Source: Cypionkella sp.
GTDB lineage: Bacteria; Pseudomonadota; Alphaproteobacteria; Rhodobacterales; Rhodobacteraceae
Length of the DNA: 5,950 bases
Reading direction: 5' to 3'
NCBI GenBank assembly: GCA_018063485.1
Contig: JAGPBG010000156.1
Location: 1 to 5,950 of the forward strand
How positions within the stretch are numbered: position 1 is the first letter of the stretch; each line of letters begins with the position of its first letter. Shown piece after piece: positions 1-5,842 of the stretch. Both the position numbers and the translations under genes were made by a program. The notes below the pieces were generated by a model. That model ran no database searches. It was not told the DNA's origin and worked only from the letters and a program-made list of their open reading frames with translations.

Positions 1-242
1 AAACCACCCTGTGCGCAAAGATCACAGACCGGGTGTCACCGGGTGTGGTCTATACCACCTTTCACCATCCCGATACGCAGGCCAATGTCATCACTACCGA
101 CTTTTCCGATTGGGCGACCAACTGCCCGGAATACAAGGTGACGGCGGTTCAGGTTTCACCGTCGAACGGGCCAACGAATTGGCAAGACGGGTATAGCGCG
201 CAGGCCGCACAGTCCCGGCGCATTCTGCCAGCGGCGGAATAG
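1..242 (+). CDS. fdsA: Formate dehydrogenase alpha subunit, C-terminal end (partial)
   Basis: This is the 3' end of the catalytic subunit of the soluble, NAD-dependent molybdenum formate dehydrogenase, which oxidises formate to CO2 in the cytoplasm. The window starts inside the gene. The frame begins at base 3 and runs 79 codons to a TAG at 240-242. The visible tail contains TDRVSPGVVYTTFHHP, then a TDFSDWATNCPEYK segment and VTAVQVSPSNGPT. These are characteristic of the end of the molybdopterin-dinucleotide binding domain in FdsA/FdhF-type alpha subunits. Cofactor ligands and iron-sulfur motifs lie upstream, outside the window. The next gene, fdhD, starts 2 bp after the stop, as in fdsGBACD operons. 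The GTG at 33 is an internal valine codon, not a start. The family assignment comes from recognised tail motifs; the operon role is inferred from gene order. Confidence 0.9.
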   Translation, partial: TTLCAKITDRVSPGVVYTTFHHPDTQANVITTDFSDWATNCPEYKVTAVQVSPSNGPTNWQDGYSAQAAQSRRILPAAE

Positions 243-244
243 CC

Positions 245-1066
245 ATGGCAGTACACACCACATGCAGTGTTGCGGGATGGTCGGTGCAGCGAGACGGTGC
301 GCGGGATATCTTGCGCAGCCTTCCCGAAGAAACGCCTGTCGCCCTTGTTTTCAACGGCACCACAGCGGCGGTAATGATGGCAACACCGACCGATCTGAAG
401 GACTTCGCTTTTGGCTTTGCCCGGACCGAGGGGTTCATTGGCGGCCTGGATCAGGTCGAAACATTCGAAATCATGCCCCATGCCACCGGGATCGAGGCGC
501 GTTTCTGGCTTGGTGACGAACAGGCGCAGGCAATGCAGACCCGCCGGCGCATGATGCTTGGCCCTGTGGGCTGCGGGCTGTGCGGTATCGACAGCCTGGA
601 GCAGGCAGTTCGCCCTCTGCCCGTGCTGGCAGCCACCGGCCCGCATCTGTCGCATCACGACGTGGCCACAGCAACCGATGCGTTACGCAACCACCAGCCG
701 CTGCATGATCAGACCCATGCCGTTCACGCCGCCGGGTTCTTGATGCCCGGACAGGGCATCATCTTGTGCCGAGAGGATGTCGGTCGGCATAACGCGCTGG
801 ACAAACTTATCGGCGCGATGGCATTCGCCGGGCTTGATGCCGCCCAGGGCGCGATTGTGCTGACATCGCGGGTTTCGGTTGAAATGGTACAAAAAACAGT
901 GATTGCGGGCTGTACGGTTCTGATCGCGGTTTCGGCACCAACGGCCCATGCCGTGCGCCTGGCACAGGGTGCGAACCTTACCCTTGCCGCTTTTGCTCGT
1001 GGGCGTGGCTTTGATGTCTATGCCCATCCTCAACGTATCCTGACTGGAGCTTGCAATGCAGCCTGA
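245..1066 (+). CDS. fdhD: Formate dehydrogenase accessory sulfurtransferase FdhD (FdsC)
   Basis: A 273-residue FdhD protein. In this family FdhD takes sulfur from a cysteine desulfurase and passes it to the molybdenum cofactor before insertion into formate dehydrogenase, which is inactive without it. The cytoplasmic protein shows the expected landmarks in order. They are an N-terminal ETPVALVFNG strand (about 29-38), the sulfur-transfer motif GPVGCGLCG with Cys110 and Cys113, THAVHAAGF (about 147-155), the very conserved CREDVGRHNALDK block (165-177), and TSRVSVEMVQKT (about 197-208) followed by AVSAPTAHAV. Length is normal for the family and nothing is missing. The ATG at 245 follows the fdsA stop by 2 bp, with a modest GGAA ribosome site 5 bp upstream, which suggests translational coupling. 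Its end overlaps fdsD by 11 bp. In Fds operons this gene is also called fdsC. Confidence 0.96.
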   Translation: MAVHTTCSVAGWSVQRDGARDILRSLPEETPVALVFNGTTAAVMMATPTDLKDFAFGFARTEGFIGGLDQVETFEIMPHATGIEARFWLGDEQAQAMQTRRRMMLGPVGCGLCGIDSLEQAVRPLPVLAATGPHLSHHDVATATDALRNHQPLHDQTHAVHAAGFLMPGQGIILCREDVGRHNALDKLIGAMAFAGLDAAQGAIVLTSRVSVEMVQKTVIAGCTVLIAVSAPTAHAVRLAQGANLTLAAFARGRGFDVYAHPQRILTGACNAA

Positions 1067-1292
1067 AAAGATGGTCATGATGATCAACCAGATCGCCACA
1101 TATTTTTCCACACAGCCCGGCACGGATCAGGCCCTCAGGATTGCCGACCACATCAATGACTTCTGGGAGCCGCGCATGCGGATAAAACTGGCAGATCATG
1201 CAAAGGCCGGGGGTAAGGGGCTGTCGGCACTGGCCTTGGCGGCCTGCGCCCATATTCGCGCCCCAGCCCCATGCAGCAGCCAAACCCGGTGA
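1056..1292 (+). CDS. fdsD: Formate dehydrogenase delta subunit
   Basis: A 78-residue protein of the FdsD family, the small subunit found only with NAD-dependent Fds-type formate dehydrogenases. Its exact role is not settled; it is thought to assist assembly or stability of the complex. Recognisable family features are the N-terminal PEKMVMMINQIATYF helix (residues 3-17), IADHINDFWEPRMR (about 28-41) and the glycine-rich AKAGGKGLSALALAA stretch (about 49-63). The last dozen or so residues (HIRAPAPCSSQTR) do not look conserved. The ATG at 1056 lies inside the end of fdhD, 11 bp before its coding region finishes, in a different frame. A GGAG at 1046-1049, 6 bp upstream, supports this start. Overlap plus gene order make it the last gene of the fds operon here. 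Confidence 0.9.
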   Translation: MQPEKMVMMINQIATYFSTQPGTDQALRIADHINDFWEPRMRIKLADHAKAGGKGLSALALAACAHIRAPAPCSSQTR

Positions 1293-1453
1293 TCGGCCGC
1301 GCCTTGTTGCCTTTGCCTGCTGCCCATGGTGGAACAAGCCGCGCAGTTTCACGCCGGTTCCGCAGGTCGGCACGATAACACAGTGGCAAAAGTTTATCAG
1401 ATGTTGCCTGTGGTTGGCTATTTTTATCGTGTAGACACAGCCTGACGGCGATG
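1293..1453. other. Non-coding spacer between fdsD and the amidase gene
   Basis: No reading frame in this stretch looks like a protein. The frame open to 1434 on the + strand begins inside fdsD and is low-complexity. A loose inverted repeat (CTTGTT near 1303 with AACAAG near 1333) could form a weak hairpin, but it has a long loop and no T-run after it. No clear terminator for the fds operon is visible. The right end becomes A/T-richer towards the amidase promoter region. Confidence 0.5.
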
Positions 1454-1489
1454 TTGACAATCGAATCACATCAGGTCGATATCTGATAT
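1454..1489 (+). promoter_or_regulatory. Candidate promoter and operator upstream of the amidase gene
   Basis: A perfect TTGACA (1454-1459) could be a sigma-70 -35 box. The best -10 positions are weak: GATATC at 1478-1483 with an 18-bp spacer, or CGATAT at 1477-1482 with 17 bp. Overlapping this is a short hyphenated palindrome, ATATC-T-GATAT (1479-1489). A second, wider inverted pair, ATCAG (1470-1474) and CTGAT (1483-1487), lies over it. Both would sit at the transcription start, where a repressor could block. Seen: the sequence symmetry and the -35 match. Inferred: function. The poor -10 box keeps confidence low. Confidence 0.4.
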
Positions 1490-1498
1490 TCACGCAAC

Positions 1499-1503
1499 AG
1501 GAG
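1499..1503 (+). promoter_or_regulatory. Ribosome binding site of the amidase gene
   Basis: AGGAG lies upstream of two adjacent ATG codons at 1507 and 1510. The spacing is 3 bp to the first and 6 bp to the second. The second is closer to the usual spacing, so the true protein may start one residue later than annotated. Confidence 0.7.
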
Positions 1504-1506
1504 CAT

Positions 1507-2943
1507 ATGATGGCGGTGTTTGAAGCCTATGACGAACACGATGCAATCGGCCTTGCCGATCTTGTGAAACGCGGCGAGGTATCGGCGGCGGACCTGCTTG
1601 AGACGGCTATTGAACGCGTGGAGCAACGCAACCCGATCATCAACGCGATGTCGCAGAGCCTGTTTGATCACGGCCGCGAGGCGATCAGGAATGGTCTGCC
1701 CGAAGGCCCCTTTCGGGGCGTGCCATTTTTGCTGAAAGATGCCGCTGGTGATCTGGCCGGCTATCCCACGACCAACGGTGCCAGGCTGCTGAAACATGAC
1801 GTTGCCAAAGCCGATTCAACCATCATCGAACGCTACAAGGCGGCTGGGCTGGTGATTTTCGGCAAGACGACAACGCCCGAATTTTCGCTTGCCGCCTCGA
1901 CAGAGACCAGCCTGACAGGGGCAACGCGCAACCCGTGGGATCGCGGGCGTGTTGCCGGCGGATCGTCCGGCGGTGCCGCGGCGGTGGTTGCTGCGGGGAT
2001 TGTTCCTGCGGCGCATGGCAGCGATGGCGGTGGTTCCATCCGTATTCCGGCATCGTGCTGTGGCCTGTTCGGCATGAAGCCGACCCGCGCACGCAACCCG
2101 TCGGGCCCGAAAATCGGCGAAGGCTGGGGCAGTTTGTCGGTGGCGCATGTGCTGACCCGCTCGGTACGCGATAGCGCGGCGATGCTGGATGTAACGCAGG
2201 GCATGGCGCCGGGTGACCCCTATTGCGCACCGGCGCGCAACCGCCCCTTTCTTGACGAGGTGACAACCCCACCCGGAAAGCTGCGCATCGGGTATCAAAC
2301 CTTGCCTGTCTCTGGCGCATATGTCGCAGAACCCTGCCGGCAGGCTGCCGAAGAAGCCGTGAAATTGCTGACATCGCTGGGCCACGAGGTTGAGCAAGTC
2401 TCGCTTCCCGGCGATTGGCAAGTGTTGCAACAGTCGCTTTGGGTCTTGGTTGCCACCAATATCGCGCGCAGCATCGGCGTTCTTGCAGACAAACGCGGCA
2501 GCCCGATCTTGCCGAGTGAGGTGGACCGGGTGACGTGGAATGCCATTGAATCCGCCTATAAGATGACCGCGTATGAATATGCGGTGGCGCTCCACTCAAT
2601 CCACCACCAATCCAGGCTTATGGCCGCCGTGCATGAAAAGTTTGACATCATTCTTAGCCCGACGGTTGCCACGCTGCCCCCGAAACTTGGTGTGCATCAC
2701 ACCGATACCGATGATATCGGAGTCTATGGGGCAGCATTGGCAGCGTTTTCACCGTTCACGCAGATGTTCAACATCACCGGCGCGCCCAGCATGTCCGTCC
2801 CGCTGCACTGGACCGAAGAAGGCTTGCCGGTCGGCGTGATGATGTCTGCGCCCTTTGGCCGCGAAGGCATGTTGTTCCGGCTGGCCGGTCAGTTGGAAGC
2901 CGAACGTCCCTGGTTCCACCGTCGCCCCGATTTGCAAGGCTGA
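1507..2943 (+). CDS. Amidase-signature hydrolase, 6-aminohexanoate-cyclic-dimer hydrolase (NylA)-like
   Basis: A 478-residue cytoplasmic amidase-signature (AS) enzyme that hydrolyses a C-N amide bond. The catalytic Ser-cisSer-Lys triad can be placed. Lys77 is in GVPFLLKD, the cis-Ser is Ser153 in [10 protein letters not shown], and the nucleophile is Ser177 in [12 protein letters not shown]. The 24-residue gap between the two serines equals that of NylA (Ser150/Ser174, with Lys72). The blocks [35 protein letters not shown] and [15 protein letters not shown] are typical of the subgroup annotated as 6-aminohexanoate-cyclic-dimer hydrolase. Most members of that subgroup have never seen nylon oligomers, so the real substrate is unknown. 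There is no signal peptide. The coding frame is intact and of normal length. It is preceded by its own candidate promoter and followed by a strong terminator, so it is probably monocistronic. The start could be 1507 or 1510. AS family membership is certain; the NylA-like subgroup is likely. Confidence 0.93.
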   Translation: MMAVFEAYDEHDAIGLADLVKRGEVSAADLLETAIERVEQRNPIINAMSQSLFDHGREAIRNGLPEGPFRGVPFLLKDAAGDLAGYPTTNGARLLKHDVAKADSTIIERYKAAGLVIFGKTTTPEFSLAASTETSLTGATRNPWDRGRVAGGSSGGAAAVVAAGIVPAAHGSDGGGSIRIPASCCGLFGMKPTRARNPSGPKIGEGWGSLSVAHVLTRSVRDSAAMLDVTQGMAPGDPYCAPARNRPFLDEVTTPPGKLRIGYQTLPVSGAYVAEPCRQAAEEAVKLLTSLGHEVEQVSLPGDWQVLQQSLWVLVATNIARSIGVLADKRGSPILPSEVDRVTWNAIESAYKMTAYEYAVALHSIHHQSRLMAAVHEKFDIILSPTVATLPPKLGVHHTDTDDIGVYGAALAAFSPFTQMFNITGAPSMSVPLHWTEEGLPVGVMMSAPFGREGMLFRLAGQLEAERPWFHRRPDLQG

Positions 2944-2985
2944 AAGGCCGCATGATTTGGGCCAATAGGGCAGGCGTTGGCTTTG

Positions 2986-3034
2986 CTTGCCCGGCATGGC
3001 CCCTTGCAAAAGGGGCGGTATCGGGCAAGGTTTT
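2986..3034 (+). terminator. Two-tier hairpin terminator after the amidase gene
   Basis: An outer 8-bp stem, CTTGCCCG (2986-2993) with CGGGCAAG (3022-3029), encloses a 5x5 internal loop. An inner perfect 7-bp stem, GCCCCTT (2999-3005) with AAGGGGC (3010-3016), is closed by a GCAA tetraloop of the GNRA class. One G and then TTTT (3031-3034) follow on the + strand, 43 bp after the amidase stop at the start of the stem. The opposite strand has no T-run on the far side, so it should act only on amidase transcripts, not on the convergent C45 gene. Confidence 0.82.
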
Positions 3035-3057
3035 GTGTGTGCGTGGGGGGGGCGTCA

Positions 3058-3083
3058 CGGCGGCACCATGCATCTGGCCGCCG
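3058..3083. repeat. Inverted repeat between the convergent genes
   Basis: CGGCGGC (3058-3064) and GCCGCCG (3077-3083) form a perfect 7-bp stem with a 12-base loop, 19 bp beyond the C45 stop codon. It lacks a T-run on either strand, so it is not a classical terminator. It could still slow polymerase or protect the 3' end of the C45 transcript. Confidence 0.35.
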
Positions 3084-3102
3084 GCAGCCTTTCTGCAATG
3101 GT

Positions 3103-4245
3103 TCAGGCGACATCCACCCAGCCGGGGATAAAGCGGCGCCAGTCGGGTTGCTTGCCCGCCGCGTAATCCATACCAATCTGCACCCAGTCGGGGTGGCGCC
3201 CTGCGGCGTAATCCATGCCGATCTGAACCCAGTCGATATCGTGGATATGCCCCCCCTGCGCGGCATGCGGCGCGCCGTAGGTGATCAGTTTTTGCCCCTC
3301 CTCAAACCGCGCCAGCGATTGCCGCCAGATATCGCCGTCCCAATGCAGCGTCATGCGGGCCTGCTTTGGTTCATATTCGGCGGTAAACAAGGTGCCGAAC
3401 CCTTCGGCATAACGCTCTTGCTTCAAGGGCGCTTTTTGGAAATTCCCGACAAGGGTTGCGGGGTCTGCGACCGTGGACAGCATTCCGGCAAGATGATCGG
3501 CGCGCTGGTAGGTGTGGGTAAATGCGCCGCGATCCGGCGCGCTGCCATCATTTTGGTGATTGGTCGCGATCAGCCGCGGCTGCACCTTTGCCCCCCCGCC
3601 TGCATAAATCTCCACGCTCGCAGCGCCGCCCTGCGCATCCGCAAGGATGATATTATAGGGCATATGGGACGGCACCCGCTGCAAAACGCGCAGCGCCTCA
3701 TCGACCGTATCGCAGGTTTCCAGCACATAGCGCAGAATGGTTGTGATGCCAAAACCGCGCCCCACCGCTTGCCGCCCACCATAGGCCAGAACGATGCTGA
3801 GCCCGGCGGCGTTGATACCATCTGACAGGCCCCACAAAAACTCTACCATGCCCATCACGGGCCGCCCGCACCACTCGCTGCGCAGCAACAGCCCTTCGTT
3901 CAACTCGGGGGACAAATCGTAGTTACGCACCAGACGGATATCATCCTTCGACACCGCACAAGCCAATGAACATCCACCAAGATAGCGCGGCGGGCACCAG
4001 GTAGACAGGAACCGCGCCGCACGATCTGACCCACCCGAAAGCTGCACAAGCGCTGCGTGGACCGGTACAAGCTCTGGCATGTATTTGCGCAAGGCCGCCT
4101 CGCAGGCAGCGCGGTCGGGGCCATTGTCGCCGCCACTGGCGATAAACCATGCCTGATACGAGGGCCAGGACCGCCGCCAGCGCGCCAGCCATTTCGGACC
4201 GGGCCGCGACTCGGATACGGCGTCGAATGTAAGGGAATGTGTCAT
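3103..4245 (-). CDS. C45 family self-processing acyltransferase/hydrolase (acyl-CoA:6-APA acyltransferase-like Ntn hydrolase)
   Basis: A 380-residue protein of the AAT/C45 Ntn-hydrolase family, whose founder is fungal isopenicillin-N acyltransferase. Such enzymes are made as inactive precursors and cut themselves before a cysteine, which becomes the N-terminal nucleophile. Here the site is LGG-CSLACAV, predicting cleavage between Gly91 and Cys92. The propeptide length is close to that of the fungal enzyme (Gly102/Cys103). RLVRNYDL (about 104-111), GLSDGINAAGLSIVL (about 139-153), ILADAQGGAASVEI (about 200-213) and IATNH (226-230) match the family pattern. No signal peptide is seen. Residues 338-367 are an exact-length tandem pair of 15-residue units followed by a third DW, which is unusual. 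GAAAGG 8 bp before the ATG (4254-4259) supports the start. It reads away from the regulator gene 149 bp upstream and could share its transcript. The substrate is unknown; bacterial members are mostly amide hydrolases rather than penicillin enzymes. Confidence 0.88.
   Translation of the reverse strand: MTHSLTFDAVSESRPGPKWLARWRRSWPSYQAWFIASGGDNGPDRAACEAALRKYMPELVPVHAALVQLSGGSDRAARFLSTWCPPRYLGGCSLACAVSKDDIRLVRNYDLSPELNEGLLLRSEWCGRPVMGMVEFLWGLSDGINAAGLSIVLAYGGRQAVGRGFGITTILRYVLETCDTVDEALRVLQRVPSHMPYNIILADAQGGAASVEIYAGGGAKVQPRLIATNHQNDGSAPDRGAFTHTYQRADHLAGMLSTVADPATLVGNFQKAPLKQERYAEGFGTLFTAEYEPKQARMTLHWDGDIWRQSLARFEEGQKLITYGAPHAAQGGHIHDIDWVQIGMDYAAGRHPDWVQIGMDYAAGKQPDWRRFIPGWVDVA
3139..3228 (-). 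repeat. 45-bp tandem duplication inside the C45 gene
   Basis: Two adjacent 45-bp units (3139-3183 and 3184-3228) match at 35 of 45 bases by direct comparison, and a further CCAGTCG begins a third copy at 3229. They encode DWVQIGMDYAAGRHP and DWVQIGMDYAAGKQP, which differ at only 2 of 15 residues. Several of the base differences are silent, so the duplication is not recent and the peptide seems to have been kept by selection. Confidence 0.92.
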
Positions 4246-4394
4246 TTCAGTTGCCTTTCACGGGGGGGGATTCGGCATGCGTGCAGATTGGCCCCACGCG
4301 ATTGCGCCGGACAAACATCACTCAGGCCATGTTTTCGGGCAAAGCGGCCTATATCGGCGCCCTGTGCATAATCGGGGTTTTTGCGACGTCTGGC
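4246..4394. other. Spacer between the regulator gene and the C45 gene
   Basis: A 149-bp non-coding gap between the end of the regulator and the start of the C45 gene, both on the - strand. It holds the C45 ribosome site (4254-4259) and, directly upstream of it in transcript sense, a run of eight C (G on the + strand, 4262-4269). I see no convincing hairpin terminator and no good -35/-10 pair. Read-through from the regulator gene is therefore possible but not shown. Confidence 0.5.
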
Positions 4395-4811
4395 CTATCG
4401 TATGCGCCCAGCAAGCGCCTTTTTGACATCTGCACTGGCTTGCAAAGCGCCCAGCACGTCGATGGAGGCGATCGTTGCCAAGGCCAGTTCCGGCGTTACA
4501 TCGCTGGCGATGCGGGCAAGCCCAACCACTTTGATGTGCAAGACTTCATTTGCAGCCCGCACCGCCTCCAGGTCGGCCACCGAATAATCCCGCAGCCCCA
4601 GTTCCATCGTATGCCGCTCGATGGTTTTTGACAGCGTGTCGGATTGGGCATCCAACTGGTTGCGGATCGCCGTGCGGATAAAATCGCTGCGGTTGGAGTA
4701 GAACCCCTCTTGCACCAGCAAATCGACACGGCCCAAATCCACATAGCCAAGGTTGATCGTGATTTTTTCATTTTCGGGAAACTTGTCCCGGATCGGGTGT
4801 ACGTTGTTCAT
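4395..4811 (-). CDS. CopG-family ribbon-helix-helix transcriptional regulator
   Basis: A 138-residue protein with an N-terminal ribbon-helix-helix DNA-binding domain (about 15-55). A short beta strand (EKITINLGYVDLG) is followed by the helices of VDLLVQEGFYSNRSDFIRTAIRNQL. The strands of a dimer would enter the major groove. The C-terminal half (about 88-138, with LHIKVVGLARIASDVTPELA, then SIDVLGALQAS) is a conserved extension seen in alphaproteobacterial CopG-family proteins and has no function known to me. The frame stays open to an ATG at 4874. The start at 4811 is preferred because GGAGA lies 7 bp upstream and a candidate promoter falls between the two ATGs. The gene sits between two amide-hydrolase genes on the same strand, so control of one or both is plausible. 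Repeats in its own promoter suggest autoregulation. No toxin partner is adjacent, so an antitoxin role is less likely. Confidence 0.88.
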   Translation of the reverse strand: MNNVHPIRDKFPENEKITINLGYVDLGRVDLLVQEGFYSNRSDFIRTAIRNQLDAQSDTLSKTIERHTMELGLRDYSVADLEAVRAANEVLHIKVVGLARIASDVTPELALATIASIDVLGALQASADVKKALAGRIR

Positions 4812-4818
4812 CCGTATT

Positions 4819-4823
4819 TCTCC
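4819..4823 (-). promoter_or_regulatory. Ribosome binding site fixing the regulator start
   Basis: GGAGA on the - strand lies 7 bp before the ATG at 4809-4811. It is the reason for choosing this start over the in-frame ATG 63 bp upstream. Confidence 0.75.
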
Positions 4824-4828
4824 ATCTG

Positions 4829-4864
4829 TATGGATGTTATATGGATGATTTTTGAGGTGTGCAA
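4829..4864 (-). promoter_or_regulatory. Candidate promoter with operator-like direct repeats for the regulator gene
   Basis: On the - strand, TTGCAC (4859-4864) and TATAAC (4836-4841) are separated by exactly 17 bp. The -10 box matches the sigma-70 consensus at 5 of 6 positions and the -35 at 3 of 6. Two identical CATCCATA octamers (4840-4847 and 4829-4836 on this strand) start 11 bp apart and bracket the -10 box. Ribbon-helix-helix repressors often bind short direct or inverted repeats spaced by about one helical turn, so autorepression is a natural reading. Transcription would start near 4829, giving a leader of under 20 bases before the ATG. Confidence 0.5.
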
Positions 4865-4939
4865 GACTAGACATTACTTTTCAAGCCAAAGAATGGCTGA
4901 CTGACGGGGTGAAAACAGGTTTTTATTCGGCGCGGTTGC

Positions 4940-5794
4940 TTAGCGCGCTGGGCGGCCAGGCTTTACCAAAGGCCCCAGCGCGTCGAGATAGCTGCGGTCG
5001 AAATCGGGCCCATAGACCGGAAATGCTACCTTGTTGTCCCGAAAGCTTTTGTGCGGCTGCCCCATACGCAAGATACCTTCACGGCGCTGGCGACGAACCA
5101 GATCAAAATCCACTTCGATGGGGATTATTTCTTCCTGGACGCTGCCGCGATGCAGGATTTGGCCTGCGGGGTCAATGACCATGGAATAGCCATTGCCGCC
5201 TGCCAATAAGCCATTGATATGAAATACATAGCTTTGAAACATCGCGGCAGAGCCCTGCGCGATGGCAAGATCGGCCGGGCGGTCGATGAAACTGGCAAGC
5301 ACCGGGTTGATGATCACCTCTGCCCCCATTGCGGTCAATGTCCGCGTCACTTCGGGGAACCACAGATCATAGCAAATCGACACGCCAAAGCGGCCAATAT
5401 CGGGAACATCGAAAACGCAGAACTCTGCCCCCGGTGTCACGCCGGTTTCATAGGGGGTAAAGGGGAAAATCTTGCGATAGCGGGTCACAACCTCGCCCGC
5501 CGGGTTGAAAACCGGGGTCGTATTGTAAATGTGGTCGCCGTCTTTCTCAAAATAGCTGCCCGGAACAAGCCAGCAATCAAAGCGGCGGGCCAGTTCGGCG
5601 AACTCTTGTTCAATGGGGCCACCGATGGGCTCGGCCGCTGTCTTGTTGGGGCCATGTGGGGAAAGCTCGCTGAACACGACCATTTGAACCCATGGATAGG
5701 AATGGAACAACACCTCCAGACGCTTGCGCATCTCAGCGATGTTGTTGTTCATCGTAACGTGCATCTGGATGCCGGCAATTGAAAATCGAGACAT
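4940..5794 (-). CDS. Nitrilase-superfamily carbon-nitrogen hydrolase
   Basis: A 284-residue carbon-nitrogen hydrolase. The family cleaves nitriles, amides or N-carbamoyl groups through a thioester on a cysteine. The catalytic set is complete: Glu43 in VVFSELSPHG, Lys108 in YRKIFPF, Cys141 in VSICYDLWFPE, and the additional Glu116 in PYETGVTPG. The Lys-to-second-Glu distance of 8 residues equals that in well-studied aliphatic amidases. The domain covers about residues 4-255, and the GNGYSMVIDPAG segment (about 200-211) is typical. There is no signal peptide, so it acts in the cytoplasm. Whether it is an amidase, carbamoylase or nitrilase cannot be decided; the ICYDLWFPE context favours an amide substrate. 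An in-frame ATG at 5815 exists, but AGGAG at 5800-5804 sits 5 bp before the ATG at 5794, so that start is used. It lies 48 bp after an upstream gene on the same strand and is probably co-transcribed with it. Confidence 0.92.
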   Translation of the reverse strand: MSRFSIAGIQMHVTMNNNIAEMRKRLEVLFHSYPWVQMVVFSELSPHGPNKTAAEPIGGPIEQEFAELARRFDCWLVPGSYFEKDGDHIYNTTPVFNPAGEVVTRYRKIFPFTPYETGVTPGAEFCVFDVPDIGRFGVSICYDLWFPEVTRTLTAMGAEVIINPVLASFIDRPADLAIAQGSAAMFQSYVFHINGLLAGGNGYSMVIDPAGQILHRGSVQEEIIPIEVDFDLVRRQRREGILRMGQPHKSFRDNKVAFPVYGPDFDRSYLDALGPLVKPGRPAR

Positions 5795-5799
5795 TAACT

Positions 5800-5804
5800 C
5801 TCCT
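5800..5804 (-). promoter_or_regulatory. Ribosome binding site of the carbon-nitrogen hydrolase gene
   Basis: AGGAG on the - strand lies 5 bp before the ATG at 5792-5794. It sits inside the longer alternative frame starting at 5815 and argues against that earlier start. Confidence 0.75.
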
Positions 5805-5842
5805 GCATGGGTCAAATGGTCGGTGCGCGGCGCTTGGTAAAT

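Noticed and set aside
149..658. - strand frame opposite fdsA/fdhD
   Set aside because: It is a shadow of the well-supported fdhD gene; the translation shows no domain and codon bias fits the + strand genes.
1816..2599. Two long - strand frames opposite the amidase gene
   Set aside because: Both overlap the conserved amidase core, have low-complexity Arg/Pro/Cys-rich translations, and lack ribosome sites or family resemblance.
2977..3825. Long + strand reading frame (282 codons) opposite the C45 gene
   Set aside because: It is antisense to a gene with clear family motifs. Its translation is rich in Arg, His, Pro and Cys with no recognisable domain, and it starts inside the amidase terminator. 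Long antisense frames are common in G+C-rich DNA.
4395..4811. Regulator as the antitoxin of a toxin-antitoxin pair
   Set aside because: No small toxin-like gene (ParE, RelE or similar) lies next to it. Its length and conserved C-terminal half fit a stand-alone CopG-type regulator better.
4812..4874. N-terminal extension of the regulator to the ATG at 4874
   Set aside because: The extension would cross the candidate -35/-10 and repeats, has no clear ribosome site, and the ATG at 4811 has GGAGA at ideal spacing.
4884..4898. AGCCA/TGGCT hairpin as a terminator after the carbon-nitrogen hydrolase
   Set aside because: Only a 5-bp stem, and no T-run follows on the - strand. It is too weak to call.
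5219..5782. + strand frame opposite the carbon-nitrogen hydrolase
   Set aside because: It is antisense to a gene with a complete catalytic Glu-Lys-Cys set; the translation is unconvincing.
5795..5815. Start of the carbon-nitrogen hydrolase at 5815
   Set aside because: The extra seven residues cover the AGGAG ribosome site that properly serves the ATG at 5794, and the family fold begins right after the later Met.
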